The notes below the pieces were generated by a model. That model was not told where the DNA came from. It did not search any database and saw only the letters and a list, made by a program, of their open reading frames with translations. A stretch of DNA of 64,000 bases from Sipunculus nudus. Taxonomy: Eukaryota; Annelida; Sipuncula; Golfingiida; Sipunculidae. The position numbers and the translations under genes are program-made. Below are positions 1 to 12,927 of this stretch, in pieces (positions within the stretch are counted from its first letter, which is position 1; each line of letters starts with the position of its first letter). The stretch lies in contig CM049307.1 of NCBI GenBank assembly GCA_026874595.1, positions 76,794,643 to 76,858,642 of the forward strand. Reading direction: 5' to 3'.

Positions 1-1084
1 GAAAATTGGTCAAATCATCTAACCCTAGTAGAAAAACATCGCTCTGAACTGAATCTAAATAACTTTCATCTTATATCATTAAAAGTTTTGAGCTTTATGA
101 TGCTTATTAGACAAAACTATATATTATAACTATCTCAACTAATGCATAGAGTGTGGGGTATTAGCACCTAGAGAAATAATTACTGGTTTTATCGTATCCA
201 TAATTGCAACCATTTCCCCCCCCCCCCCCCCCATAATATCTATATGAGCATGCGCTCAACGTAGGCAATTAAATGCAGATGAGATTACCTTACACGGCCA
301 CTCCCATATAATAATGTTTTCACATGACGTAAGAACCTTATTTCCTTTGTACAATGTATTATGAAAATTGTTGATACGAACGGACAAAGCAGGCACATGA
401 AAGTAAGTGGCGTGTGAAAATCATTATCTATGGTTATAAACAGGACGAAATGTTTTACATACTGCCAGTGCGTAATTTAAAATACCTACGACCTTTCGCG
501 AGGTGTTGCCAAATTTTAATATTGGTTTACTATAAGTTAACTTTAACTGTGGAATCGCAGAAGTTCCTGTGAAGGTTCACAGTCTCGCAGGGAAAGTCAT
601 GTATATTATCACACTTGTGCCAAGTGAGATTTTATGTTTTGCTTCCCTAATTGGTTACTAATTTGCTCTGTCTGTCAGCGTCTTTATTCAAATTTTGGAG
701 AGGTCAAGAGGAGACACAGGGACCAATCCTATATATTTTGCAAAGGGTCAGGATGAAACACAAGGAACAAGCCTTTATATTTTGAAGGCAGTCTGAATCA
801 GCATTATGACATATCTCTATCGAGTCCATTTATTTGAGCGCATTAGTTCTAGAGCTGATCCGTGATCGAACAAAGGATACCCTGGAGTACATTTTCCATT
901 AAAACACAGAGCAAATTGTAAAGAGGTTCCTTACGGGAGCCATGGTCTCTTGGTCCTCTTAATTTTTGATAAATTCCTGCAAAATATTTTAGCTGTCCGG
1001 CTCAGATCGCATCCACATGACAACGTTTAGGATCCATATCCGGCTTGATTTATTAAGATATTTCTGTAATGCCGTTCCAAGGTC
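1..1084. other. No gene recognised
   Basis: AT-rich sequence without a convincing reading frame on either strand. The only clear structure is a run of 17 C at 216-232. No tRNA-like boxes or terminal repeats were seen. Confidence 0.6.
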
Positions 1085-1540
1085 TTCAGTTAAAATGGTA
1101 CAGATGTGAGGTCTTCAATTATAAATGCAGCAGATTGACATCCTGATCGCTATATACCCTTTTAGCCATATATAAGTTTGAAACCAATATATCAAACCTA
1201 ACTGGAGTTATCGTCAAGAAACAAATTTGTAGACAGTTGTCCCCTGTGACCTTGACCTTTGGTCCTGTGACCCCAAAAGCAATAATGGTCTTCTCCTATT
1301 AATTAGTGAATTATAGATTTGGAAGATGGAACGTGTGGGATGAAAAGTTTGGTTTAATATACCTCAAACATCTTAATAAAGAAATAGGCCTGTAACCTTG
1401 ACTTTGACCCAATTGCCCACAAATCAATATATTAGTTAAGTTAAAAATCCATATGTCATTCCCAACTTGAATTAGTATCCGGAAACGAAATTTGTGGACG
1501 GACTGACCAACAGGTTGATTACTATTGGGCACCCGCTTAC
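1085..1540. repeat. Interspersed repeat with TGACCTTGACC motifs
   Basis: The block carries two TGACC-rich stretches, near 1247-1274 (CTGTGACCTTGACCTTTGG) and near 1395-1410, each followed by similar text about recovery of a conserved sentence of AT-rich sequence. Related TGACCTTGAC wording recurs at 39,230 and 39,568. Repeats of this wording are common in marine invertebrate genomes; that is from memory and not checked. No coding capacity is visible, and the class is unknown. Confidence 0.45.
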
Positions 1541-2330
1541 TCATTGTTAATGATTAATATATGTCAAATTTGTAACCCTTCTTTCTCAAATAATCCTTCA
1601 TACTTCATGACCTTCTAGAAGTAATAAAAAATTGTTATCTATCGACTAAAGCTACGCCGTATGAGCCCCGTTACGTATAATATTCACATGTGTTTATTTA
1701 CTAAAGCTTTCATCGATAATTTATGTTAAACCCGTCTTCGTAAGTGACGCCAAACGTGACACCGGGAGTTGACTGATGACTAGCTTATGAAATAATGATA
1801 GGTTTTCTTATGCCCGAAAACTGCTCTAATAAGCTAGCCCAGCATTTAAACATTGCTTCGGATAGGGCAAATATATACAAACTATTGATGAATGGGAATA
1901 CATTCTTATAACAATGAACGTGATAATTTGAAATTTTGATATCACCGAAAGATGTACGAAAGTGATTCTTGTTTAAGCGTAAGTATTGCAAACAGTATTT
2001 AACATTTTTCAAACGTTAAGGTAAATCTCAGGTGATTAACTCGAAGATATGGTTAAAGACATCAGTGTTTTGTTCACATATTCATGACTTTGGCGTCAAG
2101 ATTCGGATTAAAATGCGGATATAAACTCACCGTGGTACTGGTTTCAAGGCGTTTCTTAAATAATTGGCATTTTTTGTTTTATTCCAGGATGTACTCCTGG
2201 GTCATCAAACAATTATGATCTATATTCTATAACTAGTTTCTACAGTCAGTGCTTCCATCCGTATGGTATAATTTCTGTGTACATGTTGACTAATATCGCT
2301 ATCGTATCCCCAATCTTAATCAGAAATGTA
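1541..2330. other. No gene recognised
   Basis: AT-rich unique-looking sequence. I see no coding region, repeat array or RNA gene here. Confidence 0.5.
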
Positions 2331-2802
2331 GTCGAGTCCACACAATTCGAGTCCGAGTGCAAGTCCGAGCCCATGCAACTCGAGTCCATGTCTTTGAGGC
2401 TCAATTACAAGTCCACCTCATTCGAGTCCGAGTCATTTGTAACCAGAGTTCAAGTCTGAGTCCAATTAAAATATCTGATTAAAAATAAATGTAAAATATA
2501 AATTTTATTTTACCATAGTCATTTTAATATTAGTAAGGTATGCCTTAAAGTTGAAGGCTTAATTAAATTCAGCTCCCGGTGCAGGCCTAAAGCTTGGTAT
2601 ATACAATCCTTTTTGTAATATTCTCTTAGGAGTTCGCATATGTATATTAATGCCTGTATGGTATATGACAGAGCTTTCCTTCTGCTTGCCTCAAGATGGA
2701 ATCGGCCTTATTTCTCGAGTCCTTACCTCCGAGTACAAGTCCGAGTCCTGGACGCTCGAATCCAAGTCCGATTCCCTAAAAAAGTGGACTCGAGTCCGGA
2801 CT
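2331..2802. repeat. GAGTCC-rich interspersed repeat (hAT-like ends suspected)
   Basis: Two clusters of the hexamer theme GAGTCC/AAGTCC, at 2331-2464 and 2713-2802, enclose about 250 bp of plain sequence. The right cluster ends in AAAAAAGTGGACTCGAGTCC. A further relative lies at 18,085-18,180 and ends in AAAAAAGTGGACTCAAGTC. Dense subterminal hexamer clusters like these are typical of some hAT-type non-autonomous elements; that class is an inference, since no 8-bp target duplication was identified. Confidence 0.5.
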
Positions 2803-4302
2803 CATATGAACGTCTATTTCAAGATGTTATATTGATTTCGCCCCAATACGGGATAATTTCTTCGACTTATCTTCATTTGAAAATACCAAAGTTGAACAAC
2901 TTTCCTTCTTTAATAGTATATTGTTACACTTTCTAAAAAAAAAGGTGTGGCAGGCATTTATCGGTTCTAGTGGCCGTCACATGTGGGCCAGTTTTCTCAT
3001 TCAATTTTCTTGTTACTTCTTTAATAGACGTAAAAAGACAGGAGCGGATCTAAAATTATAACTTGGGGGTTTTAATTTACAACAAGAACTAATACTCTTA
3101 AAGGTTCAGAATAACAACCAAAATTAGGGAGAACGGTAAAAAATGTTAACCCCCCCCCCCCCCTCCCCGAAGAGTATCTTCTTCTAATTTTCTTAATTTC
3201 ATGAAAGTGCTTCCTCAGTCGTGGGTGGAATAGTAATTATTTTATTGCCCATAGAGTTAAGCGGCGAGAATATAGTACCAACAGGATCCGACCAGAACGA
3301 TGACCGTTACACCATCACGATTATATCTTGCATTGGAGAAATTCTTCTGTCATAACACAGACATGAAAGTGTTTAGTACGGACCGAAAAAGTCTGCAAAA
3401 AAATCGGAATATTTTTTACCATACCTATTTATATATAAACAATTTTTTTTTTCAGTTATAAATTCAAAACACACACTCCTATTAAGCCTTCTTTCGCAAA
3501 ACACACTAAAATTAAATTTTTATAAATGTCTCCAATTTTTTATTATCACATGTTTCATTATAATATTACACATTTGTGTGCTGCTTTATACAATCACATC
3601 TAAATCGAACATAACAAAACAATCAAACAAACATACATATAATACTGATGTGTATCAGAGGATAATTACATTAAATAAATAAATGTTTTCAATTATTTTG
3701 ACATATTTAATGCAGAATAATTCCATTACATTGCCCCCCCCCCCATGGGGTATTTAAATGTTATTTTAAATTACTCCTAGCTAATGCTCATTAATATATT
3801 ATTATTGAGATTTTATGAAGCATTCGTAATATTTGTAGCGTATCCGCCATTACTAATATACAACATCAAGACCGATATGGCATATGTAAAATGAAATATA
3901 CCATACACACACCAGTTATTCATTATAACATGAACTGTAGAAATATCTTTTTTGTAAATTTATACAGTGACTCACATTAACCTTTTAAACCTTTCATCAA
4001 GTAAACATTTAATTAACATTTATGAATTGACAGAGTGCCTCCGGCTTTAGCTAAATGTTTATATGGTGTACGGCTAGTAATATATCACAATTAAATACGG
4101 TGGGTGAAGTGTATGGACATGCATAAAATGATATGTAACATGTAAGTAATCAATACGATAACCTAAGCTAACGTATACACATAATATTTTATTACGTTTT
4201 ATACATTTGATAACCACCACTGACTAATATTAATGTATGAAACTTTAAACGGTGCAAACGTTAATACATGAAAGTGAATAATCACATTTAAATAAAAGAA
4301 AC
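2803..4302. other. No gene recognised; AT-rich with poly-C runs
   Basis: Contains C runs at 3150-3163 (14 C) and 3734-3744 (11 C). A fragment near 3045 with GGAGCGGATCT wording resembles fragments near 15,860 and 42,640. The stretch next to 4302 is the 3' flank of the receptor exon. No other gene is visible. Confidence 0.5.
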
Positions 4303-5326
4303 TCAATTTGAAGAATGACCGTTACATTTTAGTCTTTGATAGAATTCCATCCTGGTTTTGCTGTTTGTTAATATGATTGTGAAAAACGGGATTACGTCAT
4401 AAAATGACAAGAACATTTCTGACAGCATAAGTGTGAGTCGTGACTGAATAAATTCTTGAAAAACTATACTTATAAATCGACCCACCACTAAAGGAATATG
4501 GTAAACAATAAACATAGTAGTAGTAACGAATGCTGTAACTTTAAATCGGGCAATGACGCTTTGCCAATCTGTATTACATGAAGACCCCGGCCTTGCCTTT
4601 TTAGCTTTAACAAGAAAGATCAGAATCGCAGTGTTACAACCTATCAAAGTTACCGTACCTATAAAATAAATAGCGGCAATGATTATCATACCTACACGCA
4701 CAGCAAACCGTGTACACTTCTCACTCCTGTAATCATGTAGTGTAGGAGGGATGGCACCGACAATTAGATTGAAAGTAATGATAACAGCGGTAGATATTGC
4801 AGTCCTCTTACGTGTCCAGAGTCTAGCTGCCGAAAATGGCACAGCCATTGCTCCAAGTTGCATACATGCTATAGCCGTGATAAGAAAGTTGACGCAGTCA
4901 TGGGAAAATGCAGATGTAAGCATAAACCATGGGCAAATATGCCCTGGTTGGGTAAAAACATAGCCATACTCAATTAAAACCAGTTGGTTAGCACTGCGTA
5001 AAATCAGACACACAGACAAAGCAATATAGTATATTGATACGGCTTTTGAGATCATGCTTGTAAGACATATTACCAATATAGCGAGCAGGTTTAGGGGAAG
5101 TGAAGCACACCTGAAGGTTGTTGTTACGATCTGTAAAGCGTCCTCTATCTTAGTGCCATGGACACTAGCAAAGGTGGACGGCGAAACATCAAAAGCGCTC
5201 CCCGTGACTCCATGCGTAACGAGGAAGGGTTGTTTGGTCTGCGGATCATACTGAATTGTGTTTGGATTTATGGTGAAACTTTCATTGACACCAACATACT
5301 CCAAGGTATCACTGCTTTGAAGGCCC
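4303..5326 (-). CDS. Seven-transmembrane receptor (class A-like GPCR), terminal exon
   Basis: A long open exon encodes about 340 residues with seven hydrophobic segments followed by a short basic tail ending at the stop. TM1 lies around LNLLAILVICL, TM3 follows a cysteine (CPWFML), TM5 is around IIIAAIYFIGTV, TM6 around FIVYHIPLVV, and TM7 ends DVIPFFTIILTNSKTRMEF. The TM3 cysteine and the TM7-to-helix-8 layout fit class A receptors. The usual DRY after TM3 and NPxxY in TM7 are not recognisable (AARLW and DVIPFFT stand there). The open frame has no ATG at its head. A polypyrimidine acceptor, TTTCTCTTCAG, precedes base 5326, so this is probably the last exon and the initiator methionine lies in an upstream exon I could not find. 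The N-terminus carries an NES sequon (outside the membrane). Ligand unknown. It is a good host-gene candidate; a divergent chemoreceptor or peptide receptor is possible. Confidence 0.75.
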
Positions 5327-8160
5327 CTGAAGAGAAATATGTATTTATATTATACATTTTAATCTTACTATAAAACAGTACTATGAAGATGGCTTTTATT
5401 TAATTGTTACATCATGTAGCTGTTCATCATGTATTATTCTTAATTCTTCCTAAGTCGAAACACTGGATACCCTGAGCAGAAAAGTTAATCATGTGTAACT
5501 TTGTGTTTTTTTTGTAACTTAATGGCTCGAGTCAAATAAAGTGCACCTATAGAGACCCTAGATGTAAAACATATAACAAAAGATAATTATACAAAGATAC
5601 ACAACATATATACGTACAACCAAGAACATTAGGAAGATTGGGCAAGTTGGGCAAAATAAGGATCAAGACAACGCGGTTATACGCAATTACCATACGCACA
5701 ATTTATTTATACTACCAGGATGTGCACACTTTTATTTACAGTAGGACAATACATTGGGTATCATGTCGGCATAATAAGCTCGACTTGGCCGAAATCTTGA
5801 TGTCATGCAGAATACTTGTAAATTTGATTTCAGGCAGATACCAGGATTTCAAAAATTTCCTTTTTATACCTCATTTTATTACATGCTTTATTTTTACATT
5901 TTTTCTGAGAATTATAAACATTATTAGACATATGTCATGCCATGAAAAGCTTTAACTCTTGCAGGATAAGGTTATTTTTTAAATTCTTGTAAACCACAAA
6001 TAAAAGATTTTAACAAATTCACCTTTTTGCACCTCATAATAGTTTATGCTATATCGTGATTTTTTTGGGACTGTAGAGGATAAAAATTATTCATCATATT
6101 TCATGCTGTGAGGGGCTTATACGAATGATGAAGAGAAACATGTACAGAAGCGTGTTTGCTTCTTTCCAAGAATTATTATCTGTAATATGAATAAGTCGAA
6201 AATACTTCATATCTAATTGTGAACGTTTTAGATATAGTTTTTTTAATATGTTATTAGAGATAATCGCCTTAATTTTATTGCTTAATATGTAAACCTGTAG
6301 AATTCCATTCCGATTTCGGACCATATGACAGGGCAGCAGCACGTTGTACCCGCGGGTAATCGTGTGTAATATCGTCCCCCTTAACTTGCAGAGTGCCCAA
6401 CTTTTGCGGGGACAGACCGTGAAAAATCTCACCCTCTCGGCTGAGATTTGAGCTCGGCTATGGGTTCATTCCTGTACCCGTAGACCACAGAAGACGGTAC
6501 GTTTTAGGTATACTGATCAATATAAATTTGTTAAAAATCATGTGCCGTGTTGAACTGGGATGCGTATACTATTTATGATAGATAATTAAGTAATGAAATG
6601 GCTGATATATTTCGAATATCAACTAAATCTGGCACTTTGAAGTGGGATGTATATTTTAGGGATATCTGCAAAGTCATTTTTTTTTTTTTTGAAATTAAGT
6701 CTCCTGCCGGGGTTTAATGTTGGTACCATTCGGCATCTAATACCAACAGTAGCTTCACCTCTGCTGGGAACGCATTAACAGCAATTAACATTACAAATAA
6801 ATACATTCATTTTTAGTTTAACAGCATTCTAGTACAGGGCAATCACTGAACTGAATGTTACCTGAATTCCTGGAATACAAATAATTAAAACATTAAAATA
6901 GTCAGAAGTCAGTGTCAGTTAATTACAGCGCCAGCTGATTTGATTAGTTGAAAAAGTAGGACCTGTCACCTTTGTTGGAGGAATTTCATACATTTTTGGA
7001 TTTAAACTCTATCGGAAGACATGTTTGAGTTCTGTCGGTTTGACATGTATATGTTTGAAAGGTAGGCATTTTATGGGTGCATTTTAATGAAATTCTGAAC
7101 AGCAGTAATCTGGTTAAGATATTATATTTATTCACACAATGCCACACGAGAGCAAGTCAACGTGGGGTTGAGTAACGTATTTAGTTTTCCTTCAATTTAA
7201 ATAATTAAATTCCATTCAGATAAAATGCTACTATCATTCAATTGAATGAAACCCAATTATCGTTCGATGTACATAAATCCAAACTCCATGGAAAATACTT
7301 TAGTCCAAATGAAACTTGAAAAATGCATCTTCATTTTGAGAGATATGACCGATGCCAAACAGCAGTTCCTTGGTGTAACATAAAAAAAAAACCCAGATAA
7401 TTGCCCTTGTTTCAAGAAATTATTCAAAATTAAAATTAAAATTCTCTTTCACTAAGGAAATATAGGATGTGGAAACAAGCGATTGAAAAATAATATAATT
7501 AAACCTTACCGACTTAAAGTAGACAAATACATGATATATCAATCACGTCTCGGGGTAGACGCTCTGTCTGATTATCGTTGTGAATCGGTCATATATATCT
7601 CCGGAACTTTATTCATCAGCCAAGGCTCTCATTAACATAGCTGGCAAAGACGCTCCAATCACCATTCGAAAAGCGAGCTCTTAGTAACATATATACCCAG
7701 GCTGGCTCGTTCAGTCATGAATATGAAATTAAAGCAAGAACATCGGGTGCACTATTGATTGAATATCATGATTTTCAGGTTCGGTAGGCGGTTGGAGGAA
7801 ACTTAGTAAAGGGTAGGCTCTCTGGGTGAAAGACTGTAAAGCCCCGTTCTATCATATCCACAAACTGCACTGGAGCTTCTAAATACATCAGTGGCGTGGA
7901 TAAAATGTACTGAAGGGCTTAGATAATGGCCTAACAAACGCTGGATCAAGGTTATTTTAAGGCAAATTACATGCACATAAAAGTTTTAAATATGATCCTA
8001 ATGAAATAAGTATCATCTGGAAGGCAAGAATTTGTCCAATGTAGACAGAACAGTAGGAATGACGAAATGGGAAAAAATAAACTTGTTATCTTACCTAGGT
8101 ACCAAACAAAAATTAAAAAAGGAACGCTTTCCATTGAATTAAGACGATATTTGAACATTG
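5327..8160. other. No gene recognised
   Basis: AT-rich sequence. Small open frames here have no domain signature or splice context. No repeat unit shared with the rest of the window was noticed. Confidence 0.5.
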
Positions 8161-8245
8161 AGACGAGTATCTGAGTGGTCGCGGCCGACTCAAGCAGCCC
8201 TAACTGGGAGAGGTGTATTTCGACTTGAACCTTCTGCTACTGGAA
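8161..8245 (+). repeat. tRNA-Leu-like pseudogene or SINE head
   Basis: The segment begins GACGAGTATCTGAGTGGTC, close to the 5' half of a class II tRNA including an A-box-like TCTGAGTGGTC. It continues with GACTCAAG, the anticodon-stem text of tRNA-Leu(CAA). The T-arm is degenerate (TTTCGACTTG), so an active gene is unlikely. A SINE head is the alternative. Confidence 0.3.
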
Positions 8246-10984
8246 TGATAAGAAGCTACGTGGGTTTTATTTTGTTGTGGATCACGTTATTTATTCAAGT
8301 TAGAGGTTGCCCAAAGTCAGTAAATATTATAACATATAATGAACCAGGTGCTTGCAGTCACCAAGCGATAACTGGGAGCTTCCCCTGACGCAGCCAACTG
8401 AGCTGCAAAAAACAAATCTGTGACCATTATTAAAATAGTTTTGTTCAAAGATAAAATATTTGAGTGCTAAAGCAAACAAGAACAGAAGTGAAAAAAGGAG
8501 AAGAAAAAAAAATATGACCCAGATATTTACGTAAAAATTAACTCATCAACCCCTTTAAGTCTACCATAGGGGTGTCATCACACCGCCCTTGGTTGCATGT
8601 AAAAATCACGTGAACCAGCCCTCCCCCCCCCCCTAGTGGCGAGGCGAAATGGAGGCGGGACCGGGTTGGGTTCTGATGTCTGTCTTAGCCGTATTTCTAC
8701 ATGTGCGGCTCTATCCTTGACTCAAGACCATGTGTTATGTGATCCTGTAACAGACGTTATTACTTTAAATTATTTTCACAAGTTAATGAAGGCGAAATTA
8801 AATGCATTTAGGTGTAGTAGTACATGACACCGAGTACCACGTGATCACGTCACGTCCTGTTCTCTTGTTGTATCAGTCGTATTGTAATGTAAGTGATGTG
8901 AAATATGGTAAACCACATGAACCATTACCATCAATTTTACTGACCATACGAGTTCACGCCTGAGAGCAATGACCATCGTAAGACGACTTAACGTCATCCC
9001 TTCTTTCTGAAATTAAATTTCAGGATTCTTAATTCAATGTTATTCCACATACATTATTAAAAATGCGTATATCGTATTGATGGTGGTAAAGTCAATTAAC
9101 ATAACACAGATCGTGTTGATGCATGGTTTACTATCTGATGTGAGCGAATGTTAAATTATCGAGCAGTTCTCACAAACTGAAACTTCAGCACATGTTTTAC
9201 CTCTCCTGTAAAAAGTGGTGCTTTTTCTATAATTAGGTGACTCATTGGAATCACAACAAATTCTAGGTTCCTTAAATACTTACTGCTAGGTTTCCGAAGG
9301 TAGATATACGTCAGAGGTAGTAACACACTTGACCATTCAGATTTCGATCCGAATCAGATGATATCAGAGAATAAACCAAGAACTTGTATATTATTTAGGA
9401 TCGATCAGGGTTAATATGTTTAATCCCATGAATTACTGTTTATTCAGAGAATCGGAATATAGCGTAGCTAGGAATAATGGCACCCCCAATCCCATCCCCC
9501 CCCCCCCGCCTCAAAACAATGATAAAAGCCAGAACCTCAGAATTAGTCAGCTCTTCACCAATCTGTAAGGGATACAGCAGGTGATGTCCTTTTACATATA
9601 CATGATTAATATGGATATATGGAACAAATTTGACGTATACTTGTGTTATGCTCGTTCTACAGAAATGCTTATAAATTACATTTTCCCATCTAGATTCTAA
9701 AGACGACATAATGAACTGGAGTTACAGGTTGACAGACTGTTACACCTGATAACCAGAGATGCCCTATTCCCATAGGGGAATCTGAGCAAATGTTTAGAGA
9801 TATCTTTCAAATTTATTTGAGAGGCCCCAGGACATAGATATGAATATGACGAGTAGTATGATCAGCTGTTTGGAAGAGAAAGATTTCTTTACAGTGGTTT
9901 AAAACTTCATTTCCTGAAAGCTCTGTGCTCGGGCAGGTAAATGACACACTGTTATTTTGTAAAGACCCGGATAACAAAGCTCAAACGATCAAAAGCGAGG
10001 AAATCATATAATTCTTCGCCAACATAATTTTTCCAAAAGTACTGCTACGCACGAAATATCATGCTGTCTCGCTGCTCTCGTAACATTGCTAACATTGCTA
10101 AGCATTACATTGATACATGTCATTGGAAACGAGGCAAAATGGGATAATTATAAAAAAAGAAAACGGTAAAAGGTTACCCATGTCCAAATGTAGAAGGATA
10201 TGTTGTAGATAATAAAATTCAAGCAAAGACAAAAAAAAATTGTACTACCAATATTGTTCCTCTCGTAGGTGTAGCACAGATTGTTGACATTATTGCGGAT
10301 GGCATAAACTATCCGGGCCTTTTAGGTACAGGTTCCCAAGTCTTTACCCTTACGGAGGGTTTTCATAAGACAACCCATCCTATAGTCCTATAGAGGAACT
10401 GTTGGATCTCCACCAGGCAGCCATCAGGCACAGTATTGTTGTATCGAAAACATTCTACTCAAAATATTTTTATACCAGAGATTGTCATGAAAAATACGCA
10501 TTTCAGCCCAAATGCTCCACGCCACAGCGATATTAGCCTAGGGCAGCGGAAACGTAATAGTTCCAAACCGCCAGGAGACTTCAGTCATCAGAGAGACAAA
10601 CATACGAAACGCTTTTGAGCTCGGGCTGGCTAGCATTACTTCATTCGGGTATGTGACAGAATGATGTTCATTAGCCGAGTAGACATGGACCTAGTTCACT
10701 TACTTCTTTTACTTTAGATAACACCTCAAAATTATTTTAAGCTGATCAGAATTTATTGAAATATATAGAAAATAACTCCCATATAAAAAGGTAAAGTCGG
10801 GGTTTTATAGTCTGATATCACTGGCGATGTCAGTCTTATCCGACTTTTTCGGGCCTGTTCATTCTTGTAGCTTTTCTCGGCTCCCTGGGATGAAGACAAC
10901 CCATGCGGCCATAAAAAGCGATAGAAGAATACTCGTTCTACATTTGTATGCAGCCCATGACTATTAGCCATTTACTCCTGGGTC
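8246..10984. other. No gene recognised
   Basis: Contains C runs at 8623-8633 and 9496-9507. Nothing with a recognisable protein domain or RNA fold was seen. Confidence 0.5.
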
Positions 10985-11112
10985 GATAGACCTCACCCCT
11001 GTGGTAAAGACTTTGGCTAGGAGTCTTAGCGCAGTCTGGGTCAGAACGGGACGCAAACCTACAGCCTTATGGCCAAACGTCCAGCACACTAACCATTGTG
11101 CTACCAGGCTCC
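10985..11112 (-). mobile_element. tRNA-derived SINE
   Basis: Read on the minus strand the segment starts GGAGCCTGGTAGCACAATGG. This includes a perfect pol III A box (TAGCACAATGG) about ten bases in, followed 40 bases later by a B-box-like GGTTTGCGTCC (11,059-11,048). Spacing and order match a tRNA head. The sequence after the head is unrelated to tRNA, as expected for a SINE body. The 3' boundary is a guess. Confidence 0.6.
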
Positions 11113-11464
11113 TTATGATATATCGGAGGTATTGTTCCCAGTACGTCAAGACCAAAAACGGGTATATCCATGTCGTGTGATCAAAGTTAAGTGCCACAAC
11201 CTTCAATAATAATATATATTTACCATAGTACTAATTCAAAAGCACTAGCGTGCAGTCATCACACTCTTTATATGTATCAGCATCATCTATTAAATATGCT
11301 GTTAACACTACACCCTGCTTGTTAGGGCCGGTTGTCCTATAAGAATGGAGGCTGGGAGGCTAATTAAGTCTGATTGATAAATCCAAAAGCAGGTACTAGT
11401 ATTCCAATCTTTTCAATCCCATGGATTAATAGTGGACACACTTGCTTTGTAAGTAAACGGACAT
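11113..11464. other. No gene recognised
   Basis: Short AT-rich spacer between the SINE and the CpG-palindrome element. I see nothing in it. Confidence 0.5.
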
Positions 11465-11990
11465 TGGCCCGGGTCACACGCCCCTTTCATAGAATAAGGG
11501 TGCCTTTCCATAAATGCGGATTTTCACCCGCGCGGGACCCGCGCGGGTCCCCGCATGCGAAGAGTCCCTTTCCATATGTGCGGGTCCCCGCATGCGGGTG
11601 ACCCATTAGTTTGGATAAACGCATGCACTAATAATCATAATTTCTAAAATTTTAGTGTAATATCTTAAGGAAATATTCAGTGTAAACATTTATACTAACT
11701 GATGAGGCAGATTGGAGCGGATTAATATCGTATCTCACCAGCCAGGCTTAAGTGGTGGCTATTTCCTGTCACACTCTAACTAGAGCTGGTCCCGGGCCGT
11801 ATCTCAATGAAGAATGGTCGTATATTTTTTTAATGCAATTAAATAAGCTCTATCAGCTCCTTTTTTTTCAAATACAAGGACACATGCCTGCTACTGATAT
11901 ATAAATGTAGCATCCGCATGCGGGCCCCCGCAGATATCCAACACTCCTGGATCCGCATGCGGGACCCGCGCGGGTGCCCGCACGTACACT
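11465..11990. mobile_element. Non-autonomous element with CpG palindromes at both ends
   Basis: A left block (11,512-11,603) and a right block (11,912-11,985) each contain several CCCGCATGCGGG and CCCGCGCGGG palindromes. The two blocks are in inverted relation around an AT-rich centre. The wording CCTTTCCAT recurs beside the left palindromes. The layout resembles the Harbinger-type element at 35,509-36,017 and the element at 52,064-52,360, but I could not fix exact termini or a target duplication, so the class is an inference. Confidence 0.45.
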
Positions 11991-12927
11991 GTAAAACCTG
12001 GTTGTTCTCTAAACTAGAAAATAACAAGTCATTCTGAATAGAGTTGGTGTAAGAATTAGTACTACTTCATAATATTAAGTTGTGTTAACTTCGTATTTTA
12101 CCAAGTAGTCACAACTCGTTAAAATTAAGTTGAAGTAACAGGGTTGACTATATCTTCTGCTACACTCCTGCGAGATCTCGCAGCGGGAAAAAGCAGACGA
12201 TCCTCGTGCACACCTCCGCCCAGTGTTTCAAACCAAGTATACTAGTAGGTAAGTGATAATAGTATATAATGGTAACGGTACTTCCGTAACAGTCCCAGGA
12301 CAGGAGTGTGGTACGTGTGATTTAAATTATAGACATGGTTGCCAATTTGATTCAGCACTTGGCCATCCCAGGCAACAGGCGCATGATGTAGCGAGGCTAT
12401 GCTTATAGGCTATAGAGTCTAGTATACTGCTATACTATACTATAGCTATACCGTTACGGCGTTACTGGCGTTAGCCTAGGCTATAGTAATTAGTATTAAT
12501 ACTATTATACTATAGCCTGGCCACATGCTCCTGTTAGTACTATCACTATTATATTTTTAATTTTTTTTTCATAACTTGCCTTGGCTTAGAATTTCTGCAC
12601 AAATAGTGTTGTGTCTCATTTAATTATTTGTGTTAAATTGTGTTAGTATTATTTCTGCATTATTATTTCTAGACCACTAATATTTTGTATCCATTAACAG
12701 TGATCTTCACACTGATTTCTTTCAGTGTCACATTTAATAGTGAATATGACGAAAATTGTATTGAATTGGTAGATATATTCATTTATGATAATTATATTAT
12801 AAATAAAAACATCATCCACATGGTGTATCATGTATATATTTTTTTAATGTTATCATTAAATTATATTAAGGACCTATTTTTGTAAATGTTCTTCAAATAA
12901 CTTATGTCGTTATGATTCCATGTGATT
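11991..12927. other. No gene; CTATAG-rich palindromic patch
   Basis: AT-rich. Between about 12,395 and 12,520 the texts AGGCTATAG, CTATACTATACTATAG and CCTAGGCTATAG recur on both strands, so the patch could fold on itself. No coding region is visible. Confidence 0.4.

Noticed and set aside
4751-5373. Three plus-strand open frames across the receptor exon
   Set aside because: Antisense shadows of the seven-helix frame.
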